Shown: positions 23,097 to 28,809 of the stretch, in pieces
Layout of the letters: each line of letters opens with the position of its first letter
How positions within the stretch are numbered: the stretch's first letter is position 1
Source of the DNA: a virus
Direction: 5' to 3' (one strand)
Virus record (IMG/VR): IMGVR_UViG_3300025308_000075
Span: 1-29,596 of that record
DNA: 29,596 nt
Notes under the pieces: model-generated
Told to the model about the DNA's origin: nothing
Databases searched by the model: none
The model's input: only the letters and a program-made list of their open reading frames with translations
Program-made: the position numbers and the translations under genes

Positions 23097-23311
23097 TTTT
23101 TGATGCTCCAACGGGAGGGGGTGAACAGGCAAGCTTGCGTCTGGTGTGAGTAATGCCCGGTCGAGCGGTACACACACAGCCCATGCTCGGGCATGCGCGC
23201 ATCTTCGTGGCGCGTCCATTCGGCGCAGTTGCCGCACCGGTGCCGGGGCGAAAGTTCTTCGCAGGTTTGGCAGTTTGCGCAGGCTGGCTTGGGCGGATGA
23301 GTTGTGTTCAT
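23093..23311 (-). CDS. Small cysteine-rich protein, first gene of late block 1
   Basis: The 72-residue product begins MNTTHPPKPACANCQTCEEL and has eight Cys (CANCQTC, CGNC, then C in HGLCVYR and QACLF), probably binding one or two metal ions. No family was recognised with certainty. It lies between the promoter at 23319-23364 and the holin gene. The ATG is 7 bases after the -10-like hexamer and has no Shine-Dalgarno, so the mRNA may start directly at or before the AUG. The upstream part of the open frame (to 23383) is promoter sequence, not protein. Confidence 0.65.
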   Translation of the reverse strand: MNTTHPPKPACANCQTCEELSPRHRCGNCAEWTRHEDARMPEHGLCVYRSTGHYSHQTQACLFTPSRWSIKK

Positions 23312-23318
23312 GACGCGC

Positions 23319-23364
23319 AGGTTACGCGCGCGCGCGGAGGCAGTTAAGGCGGAAGGAGTTCCGC
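23319..23364 (-). promoter_or_regulatory. Putative late promoter 1 (lysis block; Mor/C-type activator dyad and -10)
   Basis: The minus strand reads GCGGAA-CTCC-TTCCGC, a perfect 6-bp dyad (complement of 23349-23364, centre 23356.5). CCTTAACT follows, then an alternating CG run, and TAACCT (complement of 23319-23324). It shares long identity with the copy at 6241-6286, including the run GCGCAGGTTACGCGCGCGCG on the plus strand. It stands where Mu has Plys. The dyad begins right after the terminator of the preceding gene. Confidence 0.72.
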
Positions 23365-23394
23365 TAAAAGAAAAGCCCCGCACTGGGCGGGGCT
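23362..23394 (-). terminator. Rho-independent terminator after the membrane-protein gene
   Basis: On the minus strand AGCCCCGC-CCAGT-GCGGGGCT forms a perfect 8-bp stem with a 5-base loop, followed directly by TTTTCTTTT. It lies about 80 bases after the stop at 23472. It isolates the early region from the lysis block. Its U-run abuts the activator dyad of the next promoter. Confidence 0.9.
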
Positions 23395-23403
23395 GGGATT
23401 TTG

Positions 23404-23456
23404 TAGGTTGGGATTTATCCCGACACCGTGGTGATGTCGGGTTGAAACCCGACCTA
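23404..23456. repeat. Imperfect palindromic repeat of chromosomal (REP) type
   Basis: Two 22-base half-sites face each other: TAGGTTGGGATTTATCCCGACA and the complement of TAGGTCGGGTTTCAACCCGACA (each given only as a landmark), so each half is itself a small hairpin (perfect 8-bp arms in GTCGGGTT-GA-AACCCGAC at 23436-23453). Units of this kind are scattered in chromosomes of several betaproteobacteria, from memory. It lies between a gene stop and its terminator. Confidence 0.7.
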
Positions 23457-23471
23457 TGCTGTCATCTGCTG

Positions 23472-23984
23472 TCAATAGCCTATAGAAGATTTGCACTCAT
23501 CAAGCGCAGCGTTAAATCGGTCTCTGGTTATGTAGCGCCCGCCACGCATTACCGATGTTGTACCATCCATTGCATGTATGGTGGCTAATACGCAATTTCG
23601 GTGCTTTCCCGCTGCTGCATTGTCCTGTTGGTCATTCCACCCCCGAATAATTATAAGCAGCTCATCCAGCGTTGGCGTTACAGACGCTGAATCCCCACGC
23701 TTATCGGCATCTGCGATTACCCCATCAAGACGCTGCAACGCATTCACAGTGATTTTTGCCGCAAGAAGAGCATCGCCCTTGCTCCATTGTTTTTTCTCAA
23801 TTCCGGCTTGTTTAAATGTCATTGGAATTTCTTCAGGAGTTAATTTGTTCACTGCCAATACGGCCACGATTGCCAAGAGGAAACCACCTCCCAAACCAAT
23901 TGCACCTGAGTGTTTCCATTTCATGGATTGTGCACCAATTAAAAACACTACCCATACACCAAAGAACACTATTAGTGGATTCAT
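23472..23984 (-). CDS. Unknown membrane protein, candidate moron
   Basis: The 170-residue protein has two N-terminal hydrophobic segments (LIVFFGVWVVFLIGAQS at about 4-20 and GGGFLLAIVAVLAV at about 32-45), then a soluble, mainly helical domain (KITVNALQRLDGVIADADKR). I recognise no family. Its codon use is more AT-rich than its neighbours, and it has its own Shine-Dalgarno (AAGGGAGA) and terminator. These features fit an independent cargo gene (moron) inserted between the Mor gene and the lysis block. It may be expressed from the lysogen. Confidence 0.6.
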   Translation of the reverse strand: MNPLIVFFGVWVVFLIGAQSMKWKHSGAIGLGGGFLLAIVAVLAVNKLTPEEIPMTFKQAGIEKKQWSKGDALLAAKITVNALQRLDGVIADADKRGDSASVTPTLDELLIIIRGWNDQQDNAAAGKHRNCVLATIHAMDGTTSVMRGGRYITRDRFNAALDECKSSIGY

Positions 23985-24018
23985 CGTCTTCTCCCTTCGT
24001 TAAAAAACGTCCCGCACT

Positions 24019-24426
24019 CTAAAACAACCCGCACTGCCTGTCATCCGCCATCTCGCCGCCGTCCAGGATTTCGCGGATGTGGCGCACGGTGTATTCGTAG
24101 CGCAGGGCGAGTTCGTTTTGCGTTGCGCCTTCCGCGTATTCCTGACGTATTTTTCGATGGAGCAGCACCCGCGCGGCTTTTTCGCAGCGCGCGATTTCCA
24201 GCACATCGCCCCCGTATTCGGCTACCAGCGTGGCGAATGCCTGCGCGCCGATCAGGTGCAGCAGGTAGTGGTCGGCGCTGATCTTGACGGGCACATACAC
24301 CGGCATGCCGCCGCCATGCTTCTTGATCAGCTTCAGCGCCGCAGCCAGGCCGATGGCCTTGACCAGCCATTGCACCGAGGTCGGCAGCAGGTGCAGGTCG
24401 GTTTCTTCGAGGCCGATGATGTTCAT
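24019..24426 (-). CDS. mor: Mor-family transcription activator
   Basis: I take the start at MNIIGLEETDLHLLP (24426), overlapping the gemA stop (ATGA), which gives 135 residues. The Mor/C family of Mu has a dimerisation part and a C-terminal helix-turn-helix. Here QEYAEGATQNELALRYEYTVRHIREIL (landmark at about 97-123; ATQNELALRYEYTVRHI is the HTH) fits closely, and the central GGGMPVYVPVK loop is also typical. In Mu, Mor and C turn on middle and late genes. No second family member is visible here, so this protein could drive the three late promoters directly. Confidence 0.9.
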   Translation of the reverse strand: MNIIGLEETDLHLLPTSVQWLVKAIGLAAALKLIKKHGGGMPVYVPVKISADHYLLHLIGAQAFATLVAEYGGDVLEIARCEKAARVLLHRKIRQEYAEGATQNELALRYEYTVRHIREILDGGEMADDRQCGLF

Positions 24427-24890
24427 TCGGGTGCCCGCCCACACGTTTCACGGGTCGCCGCTTCTTCCTTGTGCTTGCGGGTGCGTTCCAGCACGCCAGC
24501 CAGCAGCCAGAGCTGGCCCTGATCCATCATTTCCAGCTTGCGGGCGATGCCGGTCTGACGCCTGGCTGCGCCCTCGGCATACGTCTTACCCACCTTCATG
24601 CTGCGGCACACGGCGCAGATCTTGCGCAGCAGCGGCTGGCGGTCGGCGGCGGCTTTGTCGATGAAGGCCCATTCGTTGGCCACGACCTTGAAGCCGCACG
24701 CCTTGAGGTGGTCGAGCACTTTCTTGCGCCCGGCGAAGTCCAGCTCGATGCTGCTCTTCACCCGCGCCACCGTCCACAGCATGGCGCGATAGGTCTCATC
24801 GTCCATGCCGAGCTGCTGCTTGGCGATGTGGATCAGCGTGATCTCGCGGCGCTTGATGTCGGCTTGTTTGGCGGGGTATTTGTTAGGCAT
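24423..24890 (-). CDS. gemA: GemA-like regulatory protein (Mu gp16, DUF1018)
   Basis: The 155-residue protein contains KRREITLIHIAKQQLGMDDETYRAML (landmark, residues 13-38; key core HIAKQQLGMDDETYR), the diagnostic motif of the GemA/gp16 family. In Mu, GemA alters host gene expression and DNA supercoiling. It lies directly before mor, as in Mu. A Shine-Dalgarno (CGAGGAT) precedes the ATG. The C-terminal part is helical and basic. Confidence 0.92.
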   Translation of the reverse strand: MPNKYPAKQADIKRREITLIHIAKQQLGMDDETYRAMLWTVARVKSSIELDFAGRKKVLDHLKACGFKVVANEWAFIDKAAADRQPLLRKICAVCRSMKVGKTYAEGAARRQTGIARKLEMMDQGQLWLLAGVLERTRKHKEEAATRETCGRAPE

Positions 24891-24959
24891 CTTTCAATCC
24901 TCGGTTGGCTTTGTAAGATTCGGGCTGTTTTCTTTAAATGCCGTTAAACTTTCTCTCGC

Positions 24960-24981
24960 AGCCCGCTACTTGTAACGGGCT
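24960..24981 (-). other. Stem-loop after the HU-like gene
   Basis: The sequence AGCCCG-TTACAAGTAG-CGGGCT folds into a 6-bp GC-rich stem with further TAC/GTA pairing in the loop. It is 13 bases after the HU-like stop. No U-run follows, so it is more likely an RNA-stability or pausing hairpin than a terminator. Confidence 0.4.
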
Positions 24982-24993
24982 GGAAGCGAGGGT

Positions 24994-25287
24994 TTAGCTG
25001 GCCACCGCGTCCTTCAACGCCTTGGCGGCGCTGAAATGCGGCTTCGTTTTGGCCGGGATGTCCATCTCTGCGCCGGTGGCCGGGTTGCGGCCCTTGCGCG
25101 CTGCGCTGGTCTTGACGCTCAGCTTGCCGAGGCCGGGCAGGGTGACTTCGTTGCCTTGCTGCAATTCGGCTTGCGCCACGCCGCCCAATGTATCGAGCAC
25201 TGCGGCGATAACGACCTTGGATACGCCCGCTTCGTAACGGCTGATAACGGCCTCGTTGATTGCGTTGATAAGTTCTTGCTTGGTCAT
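24994..25287 (-). CDS. HU-like histone-family DNA-binding protein
   Basis: From MTKQELINAINEAVISR (25287, with a good AAAGGAG Shine-Dalgarno) the product has 97 residues. It shows the HU/IHF layout: two N-terminal helices, LPGLGKLSVKTSAARKGRNPATGAEMDIPAKTKPHFSAAKALKDAV (landmark; GRNPATG is the arm motif and PHFSAAKALKDAV the end). HU/IHF-type proteins bend DNA. Mu transposition depends on host HU and IHF, so a phage copy may support the transpososome. This is inference. Confidence 0.93.
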   Translation of the reverse strand: MTKQELINAINEAVISRYEAGVSKVVIAAVLDTLGGVAQAELQQGNEVTLPGLGKLSVKTSAARKGRNPATGAEMDIPAKTKPHFSAAKALKDAVAS

Positions 25288-25354
25288 GTGTTGCTCCTTT
25301 GGATAGATGGTTAATGTGCTGCATGGGCGGGTGATGCGAACCACGGCGCGCCCC

Positions 25355-25768
25355 TTAGCCGTGGTTCTTCAACAGAGCTTCGTCAACTTCAAAAAATCCC
25401 AGCCTGCCTTTCAGCGGGATGAATGGCAGCTTCTCCGGTCTGGCCAGCACAAAGCCGAACGGGCCGGTGAACCACGGCGTATCCATGTACGCCGGGCAGC
25501 CGTTGTTTTGCGATACGCAGTCGATGATTTCCACGGAGCCGATAATCCCGCCGCGTTTCAAATTATCGAATGCCGGCACACATATTTTTGGATCAATCGA
25601 CATAGCAACGCACAATTCGATTTCCTCATATTCTTTATGCGTCATGCCCTTCGCCGCATGTATCAAAGTCGGGCCGCGATGGTTCGTGTACCAGGTGCGG
25701 TTCTCGACTGGCTTAAAGCCGTTGACGATCAACCATGCCCACGGCTGGCGGATACTGATGGCTTTCAT
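25355..25768 (-). CDS. ASCH-domain protein
   Basis: From MKAISIRQPWAWLIVNGFK (25768) the product has 137 residues. The start matches the ASCH fold, whose first strand and helix usually read 'i.iRqPwa.lI..G.K..E.R.w'. ENRTWYTNHRGPTLIHAAKG follows (landmark, about 22-41), and GFFEVDEALLKNHG closes the protein. ASCH domains are RNA-binding-type beta barrels found in many phages and in regulators of translation or nucleotide modification. The start overlaps the Gam-like stop (ATGA). Confidence 0.88.
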   Translation of the reverse strand: MKAISIRQPWAWLIVNGFKPVENRTWYTNHRGPTLIHAAKGMTHKEYEEIELCVAMSIDPKICVPAFDNLKRGGIIGSVEIIDCVSQNNGCPAYMDTPWFTGPFGFVLARPEKLPFIPLKGRLGFFEVDEALLKNHG

Positions 25769-26286
25769 GCAGCCACCACCTCTGCCGCGCCCTTGAGCAG
25801 CGCGCCGACCATCTTGTCCACTTCGCTGTCGGTCGAGCTGACGAACACGACGTCGGTGTCGCTGGTGATGGTGACGCCGATCTTCTTGATCTGCTCGGCG
25901 GTGAGGTTGTTGATCGCCTCCTTGGAGGGCTTTTCCTCGGTAACGATCAGCGTGTCGGCCAGTTCGGGCAGGTGCCTGCGGATCAGCTTGATTGTCTGTG
26001 CGGCATCGCCAAACTCGATCTTGCCTTTCTCTTTGCGGTATCCGGCCTTGATGCCGTAGAAGATGACGCTCTTCGGCTTGACGAAAAGCGTCGGCGATTT
26101 CTCGACCAGGGCGCGCAGCTCCTCGCTGGTCTCGGCGGCCTTGTTCACTGCGACCTTGAGCTTGGCCATGTGGCTGCGCTTGAGGGCTTCGATGCCGTCC
26201 CGCAGCGCGGTGACGATCTCGCTGAGCTTTTCGCGTGCCTGGGCGTGGGCTTTGGCTTTCGCTTCGATTTGTTCCATTGTTGGCAT
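25765..26286 (-). CDS. Host-nuclease inhibitor Gam-like protein (probable)
   Basis: The 173-residue protein begins MPTMEQIEAKAKAHAQARE. It has a long charged helix (to about residue 65), then a compact domain in which KEAINNLTAEQIKKIGVTITSDTDVVFVS (landmark, about 120-148) resembles the C-terminal core of Mu Gam (KEAI.l.p.......GIt......f.i). Mu Gam is a Ku-like protein that binds DNA ends and blocks exonucleases. Position in the early region supports it; the related DUF3164 is the alternative. AGGAGA precedes the ATG. Confidence 0.6.
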   Translation of the reverse strand: MPTMEQIEAKAKAHAQAREKLSEIVTALRDGIEALKRSHMAKLKVAVNKAAETSEELRALVEKSPTLFVKPKSVIFYGIKAGYRKEKGKIEFGDAAQTIKLIRRHLPELADTLIVTEEKPSKEAINNLTAEQIKKIGVTITSDTDVVFVSSTDSEVDKMVGALLKGAAEVVAA

Positions 26287-26301
26287 GGTGTTTTCTCCTG
26301 G

Positions 26302-26619
26302 TTAAGTGGGTAGGTGAAGCTGGCCGAGCAGGTCGGTCAGCGGGATTCTTCTGAGGCGCGATTCGAGCGTGAGGCTGTGCATGGCGCGGCTGCGCAGGAA
26401 TTCGCAGGTGTTTTGCAGCTCCTCGGCGGTGGCGGCGATGTAGTAGCCGTCCACTGGCGTGCCGCACACCGCGTGGCCGTCTTCGCGCAGCTCGCTGGTA
26501 AGCGTGCGCACATGGCGCTCGGTGGTGTCGAGTTGCGTCGCAAGCGCCTTGACGCCGATGCCGTTGCCCTTGCCGATGTGGCGCGTGAGCAGGCTTAGAA
26601 GTTGGTTACTGGTTGCCAT
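26302..26619 (-). CDS. Small winged-helix DNA-binding protein
   Basis: From MATSNQLLSLLTRHIGKGNG (26619) the product has 105 residues. A Shine-Dalgarno GGGAGG lies at ideal distance. The segment VKALATQLDTTERHVRTLTSELREDGHAV (landmark, about 23-51; TERHVRTLTSELREDG is the recognition part) is an HTH_11-like winged helix, followed by a short wing (GYYIAATAEE). It overlaps the reverse-transcriptase stop by 14 bases, so it shares the transcript of the retroelement. It probably binds DNA as an early regulator. Confidence 0.72.
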   Translation of the reverse strand: MATSNQLLSLLTRHIGKGNGIGVKALATQLDTTERHVRTLTSELREDGHAVCGTPVDGYYIAATAEELQNTCEFLRSRAMHSLTLESRLRRIPLTDLLGQLHLPT

Positions 26620-27805
26620 AGTTGCCTCCCTGGTAGCTGGTTGAACTTCTGAACGTCTTGGTGAACCTCTTATCGATGCAGTGCCCTCGCCGGCGCAGCA
26701 CATTCCCCAGCCGCGCGCGGTCGCGGTGGCTGTGCGTCGCTTGGCGCAGCAGGCCGAAGTAGCTGTTGGCGGTCTCGAACAGTTCGTCCGCCGGCATCTG
26801 GCTGGTGCGGCTCAGCGCCTCGTTGAAGGTGCGGCGGCGTGTGGTTCTGCGCCAGGGCTTGATGACCTGGCCGACGAAGTCCACGCCGCGCGCGACAGGC
26901 TGCAGGATGGTCTTGGCTGGGTTGAGGCTCAGCCCGAGGTGTTCGGGTAGCCATGCCTCGATGTCAGCCTTGGCGGTATTCAGCCACTGTGGAGATTCGT
27001 GCAGCAGCACCATGTCGTCCACGTAGCGCACGTAGTGGCGGCAGCGCAGGCCGTGCTTGATGTGCTGGTCCAGCGCGTCCAGCAGGACGTTGGCAAAGAA
27101 CTGCGAAGACAGGTTTCCGATTGGCAGGCCGCGGTGCGCCGGCTGGCTGGTCAGGCGCTTGTGCCTGGGCACGCGCAGCAGCAGCTCCGGCTGGCCGCGC
27201 AGCTCGAAGTCGGAGCGCGGGTCGTGAAACAGGATCTGCTCGGCTAGATCCAGCCACCAGCCGTCAATGCGCTTGGCCAGCAGGCTGCGCACGACGTGTT
27301 TATCGATGCTGACGAAGAAGTTGGCCAGGTCGAGCTTGAGGTAATGCGCCGGGCGGCTCCAGTTCTGGGTGATGCTGAGGATCTTCGCTTCCAGCCGCCG
27401 AGCACCGTAGAGCGTGCCGCGTCCGGGTATACAGGCGCAGCTATCGGCGATGAATCCGGCGTAGAAGCGCGGAGAGATGCGGTTATACAGCAGGTGGTGC
27501 ACGATGCGGTCGCGGAAATCAGCGGCCCATACCTCGCGCGGTTTGGGGCGGGTGATGACGAAGCAGATACTCTTGCCAGGCCGGTAACGGCCCTCCTGCA
27601 ACTCGTCGTTCAGGCAGCATAGGTTGCGCTCCAGATTCATCTCGAAAGCGGCTGCACTGGCGCTGTTGCGTTTGGTGCGGCGGCAGTCGAAGTAGGCTTG
27701 TATCAATTCCTCGAAAGAAAAGTCAGCATGGTGGCGTGCGGATTGAGCTGCGGACGGCGCGAGCGCGGCACTTGTTGTTGGTGTTGTTCCAATTCTGGTT
27801 TCCAT
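26606..27805 (-). CDS. DGR-type reverse transcriptase
   Basis: This is the enzyme of a diversity-generating retroelement. From the ATG at 27805 (METRIGTTPTTSA) the product has 399 residues. It has the RT core with HYLKLDLANFFVSID (palm motif with the first Asp), then LPIGNLSSQFFANVLLDALD (landmark; IGNLSSQ at about 229-235, the DGR form of the group-II QGxxxSP motif) and the catalytic YVDD at about 261-264. The frame is open up to 28057, but residues before the DFSFEELIQ block are not RT-like. The first 27 residues from 27805 are encoded by the template repeat itself. A TTG at 27703 is another possible start. It copies TR RNA with adenine errors, which then replace VR. Confidence 0.92.
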   Translation of the reverse strand: METRIGTTPTTSAALAPSAAQSARHHADFSFEELIQAYFDCRRTKRNSASAAAFEMNLERNLCCLNDELQEGRYRPGKSICFVITRPKPREVWAADFRDRIVHHLLYNRISPRFYAGFIADSCACIPGRGTLYGARRLEAKILSITQNWSRPAHYLKLDLANFFVSIDKHVVRSLLAKRIDGWWLDLAEQILFHDPRSDFELRGQPELLLRVPRHKRLTSQPAHRGLPIGNLSSQFFANVLLDALDQHIKHGLRCRHYVRYVDDMVLLHESPQWLNTAKADIEAWLPEHLGLSLNPAKTILQPVARGVDFVGQVIKPWRRTTRRRTFNEALSRTSQMPADELFETANSYFGLLRQATHSHRDRARLGNVLRRRGHCIDKRFTKTFRSSTSYQGGNYGNQ

Positions 27806-27846
27806 TGTTGAAGTTCTGATTCCAGGCGGAACCTGCCGAGCGCTGC
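27748..27846 (-). repeat. DGR template repeat (TR)
   Basis: This 99-base segment between avd and the reverse transcriptase matches the ends of both target genes (28423-28521 and 28823-28921). Read in the target frame it encodes ten Asn codons (W-N-Q-N-F-N-N-G-N-Q-N-W-N-N-T-N-N-K), which is the typical Asn-rich DGR template. The coding strand has 29 adenines, most in the central 50 bases. One VR differs at 14 TR adenines and at no other base. The terminal TGCCGCGCTCGCG part is invariant, as an IMH-like end. Confidence 0.95.
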
Positions 27847-27869
27847 GGTTTATCGTGCTATCTACGTCG

Positions 27870-27900
27870 CCTTTCCGACCGCTGCAGTCGGTCAGAAAGG
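27870..27900 (-). other. Stable hairpin 5' of the TR, probable DGR RNA element
   Basis: On the minus strand CCTTTC-TGACCG-ACTGCAG-CGGTCG-GAAAGG forms a 12-bp stem with one wobble pair and a 7-base loop. It lies 24 bases before the TR in the avd-TR gap. DGR RNAs of the Bordetella phage BPP-1 type use structured flanks of TR for cDNA synthesis. The role here is inferred. Confidence 0.5.
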
Positions 27901-28008
27901 AAACTGCGCCAGACCTGCCCTGGGCAACTAGCCCTGCGGTATCTGCGGTGCGCATGGCGGTGGCCTGTGTAGCCAGCGGCACGACCAGATCAATATTTCG
28001 CACAGTCG

Positions 28009-28377
28009 TCATAGCCTTGACCCTGACGAAGCGGGCGACATTGCGTATTTGCGCCATCCCCCAGCCTGCTTGCCGACCTTATCGGTCAACGCGATGGCCT
28101 TGGCATACTGACCGGTCGAGATGAGCCGCTTGTCGCGCGAAAGGCGCAACAGTAGCTCGGCAACCTGCAACCGCTCGATCAGCGTTTCGAGATGCGAAGC
28201 CTTCTCTCTCGCACAGTTGGCGCGGAAGATAAGCGTCACGATCTCTACGCACTCATCCCGTAGCTTGCCGCCTATGCTTTGCTTGAAGTCGCGCGGCATA
28301 TTGCGGGCAAGGTCGGTGATGGCGTCGAGCAGGTCGTAGGCCACTTTGTAGATGGGCAGTTCTGAGGTGATTGCCAT
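28009..28377 (-). CDS. avd: DGR accessory variability determinant (Avd), four-helix bundle
   Basis: The 122-residue protein begins MAITSELPIYKVAYDLLDAI and continues with ARNMPRDFKQSIGGKLRDECVEIVTLIFRANCA (landmark; DFKQSIGGKLRDE is key), the four-helix-bundle pattern shared by Avd and 23S rRNA intervening-sequence proteins. Avd is a basic pentamer that binds the reverse transcriptase and TR RNA and is needed for mutagenic retrohoming. It lies between the target genes and TR, as in BPP-1. No good Shine-Dalgarno precedes the ATG; the upstream region is AT-rich. Confidence 0.92.
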   Translation of the reverse strand: MAITSELPIYKVAYDLLDAITDLARNMPRDFKQSIGGKLRDECVEIVTLIFRANCAREKASHLETLIERLQVAELLLRLSRDKRLISTGQYAKAIALTDKVGKQAGGWRKYAMSPASSGSRL

Positions 28378-28406
28378 GCTGAATAAATTAATTAATTATT
28401 GAATGG

Positions 28407-28778
28407 TTAAATGGCTACTGATCTGCGGACGGCGCGAGCGCGGCACTTGTCGTAGGTGTAGAACCAAAACTGGTCCCCATTGCCGAAGTGCTGACCCCAG
28501 GCGGAACCTGCCGAGCGCTGCTCGCCAGACCAGTACCAGTTCGGCGTGAATTCCTCCGGCAGGTTGGCGAACAGCAGGGCTTGTTCGCGGCGCGTCGGCA
28601 GCTCGCCGCCTGCATCGGCAGCAAATTTCTTGGCATCGTCCCAGTTCGTTTCTTGGGATTCACCAGGCAGCAGGATGATGTGCTGATCGGGCGCTCCGTT
28701 CTTACCGAGCAGCAGCCCGGCGTACTGTTCTCCCTCCTTGAGCAGGGATTCCAGGAATGCGTTCTTTGTGGTGTTCAT
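28407..28778 (-). CDS. DGR target protein 1 (CLec/DUF1566-like fold, variable C-terminus)
   Basis: The 123-residue product has a short N-terminal part, a central EQALLFANLPEEFTPNWYWSGEQ block and the variable C-terminus. The pattern 'W.dA..fa...GGeLPtR.EQaLLf.nl...f....YWS..q..sgsAWgQ.F..G.q' is that of C-type-lectin/formylglycine-enzyme-like DGR targets (DUF1566). Residues 95-110 are diversified (G, H, G, D, F, F, Y, Y, D in place of template Asn). It has no signal peptide. A Shine-Dalgarno (TAGGAGA) precedes the ATG. Its ligand is unknown. Confidence 0.9.
   Translation of the reverse strand: MNTTKNAFLESLLKEGEQYAGLLLGKNGAPDQHIILLPGESQETNWDDAKKFAADAGGELPTRREQALLFANLPEEFTPNWYWSGEQRSAGSAWGQHFGNGDQFWFYTYDKCRARAVRRSVAI
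28423..28521 (-). repeat. DGR variable repeat 1 (VR1)
   Basis: This 99-base copy of the TR ends the target 1 gene. It differs from TR at 14 positions, and each one is an adenine in the TR coding strand (T on the plus strand): for example template ttg to tcg or tag, ttc to aac or tgc or ccc. Nine of the ten template Asn codons are changed. Outside the mutated core the two are identical. Beyond the 3' end the coding strand reads AGATC where TR has AGCTC. Confidence 0.95.
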
Positions 28779-28809
28779 TGAACTCTCCTAATTGATGAAT
28801 GCTGAATCG

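Noticed and set aside
23325-23341. Alternating CG run as Z-DNA or simple repeat of interest by itself
   Set aside because: The run is part of the conserved late promoter spacer and is absent in the third copy (15071-15090), so it is not an independent signal.
26321-26467. Long frame (to 26467) leading into the ASCH protein
   Set aside because: It is a shadow of the Gam-like and winged-helix genes. The ASCH start at 25768 has the ATGA overlap and matches the domain boundary.
27806-28057. Long N-terminal extension of the reverse transcriptase to an ATG at 28057
   Set aside because: The extra 84 residues run across the avd end, the structured spacer and the TR, show no RT-like or other domain, and are best explained as non-coding DGR RNA that happens to be open.
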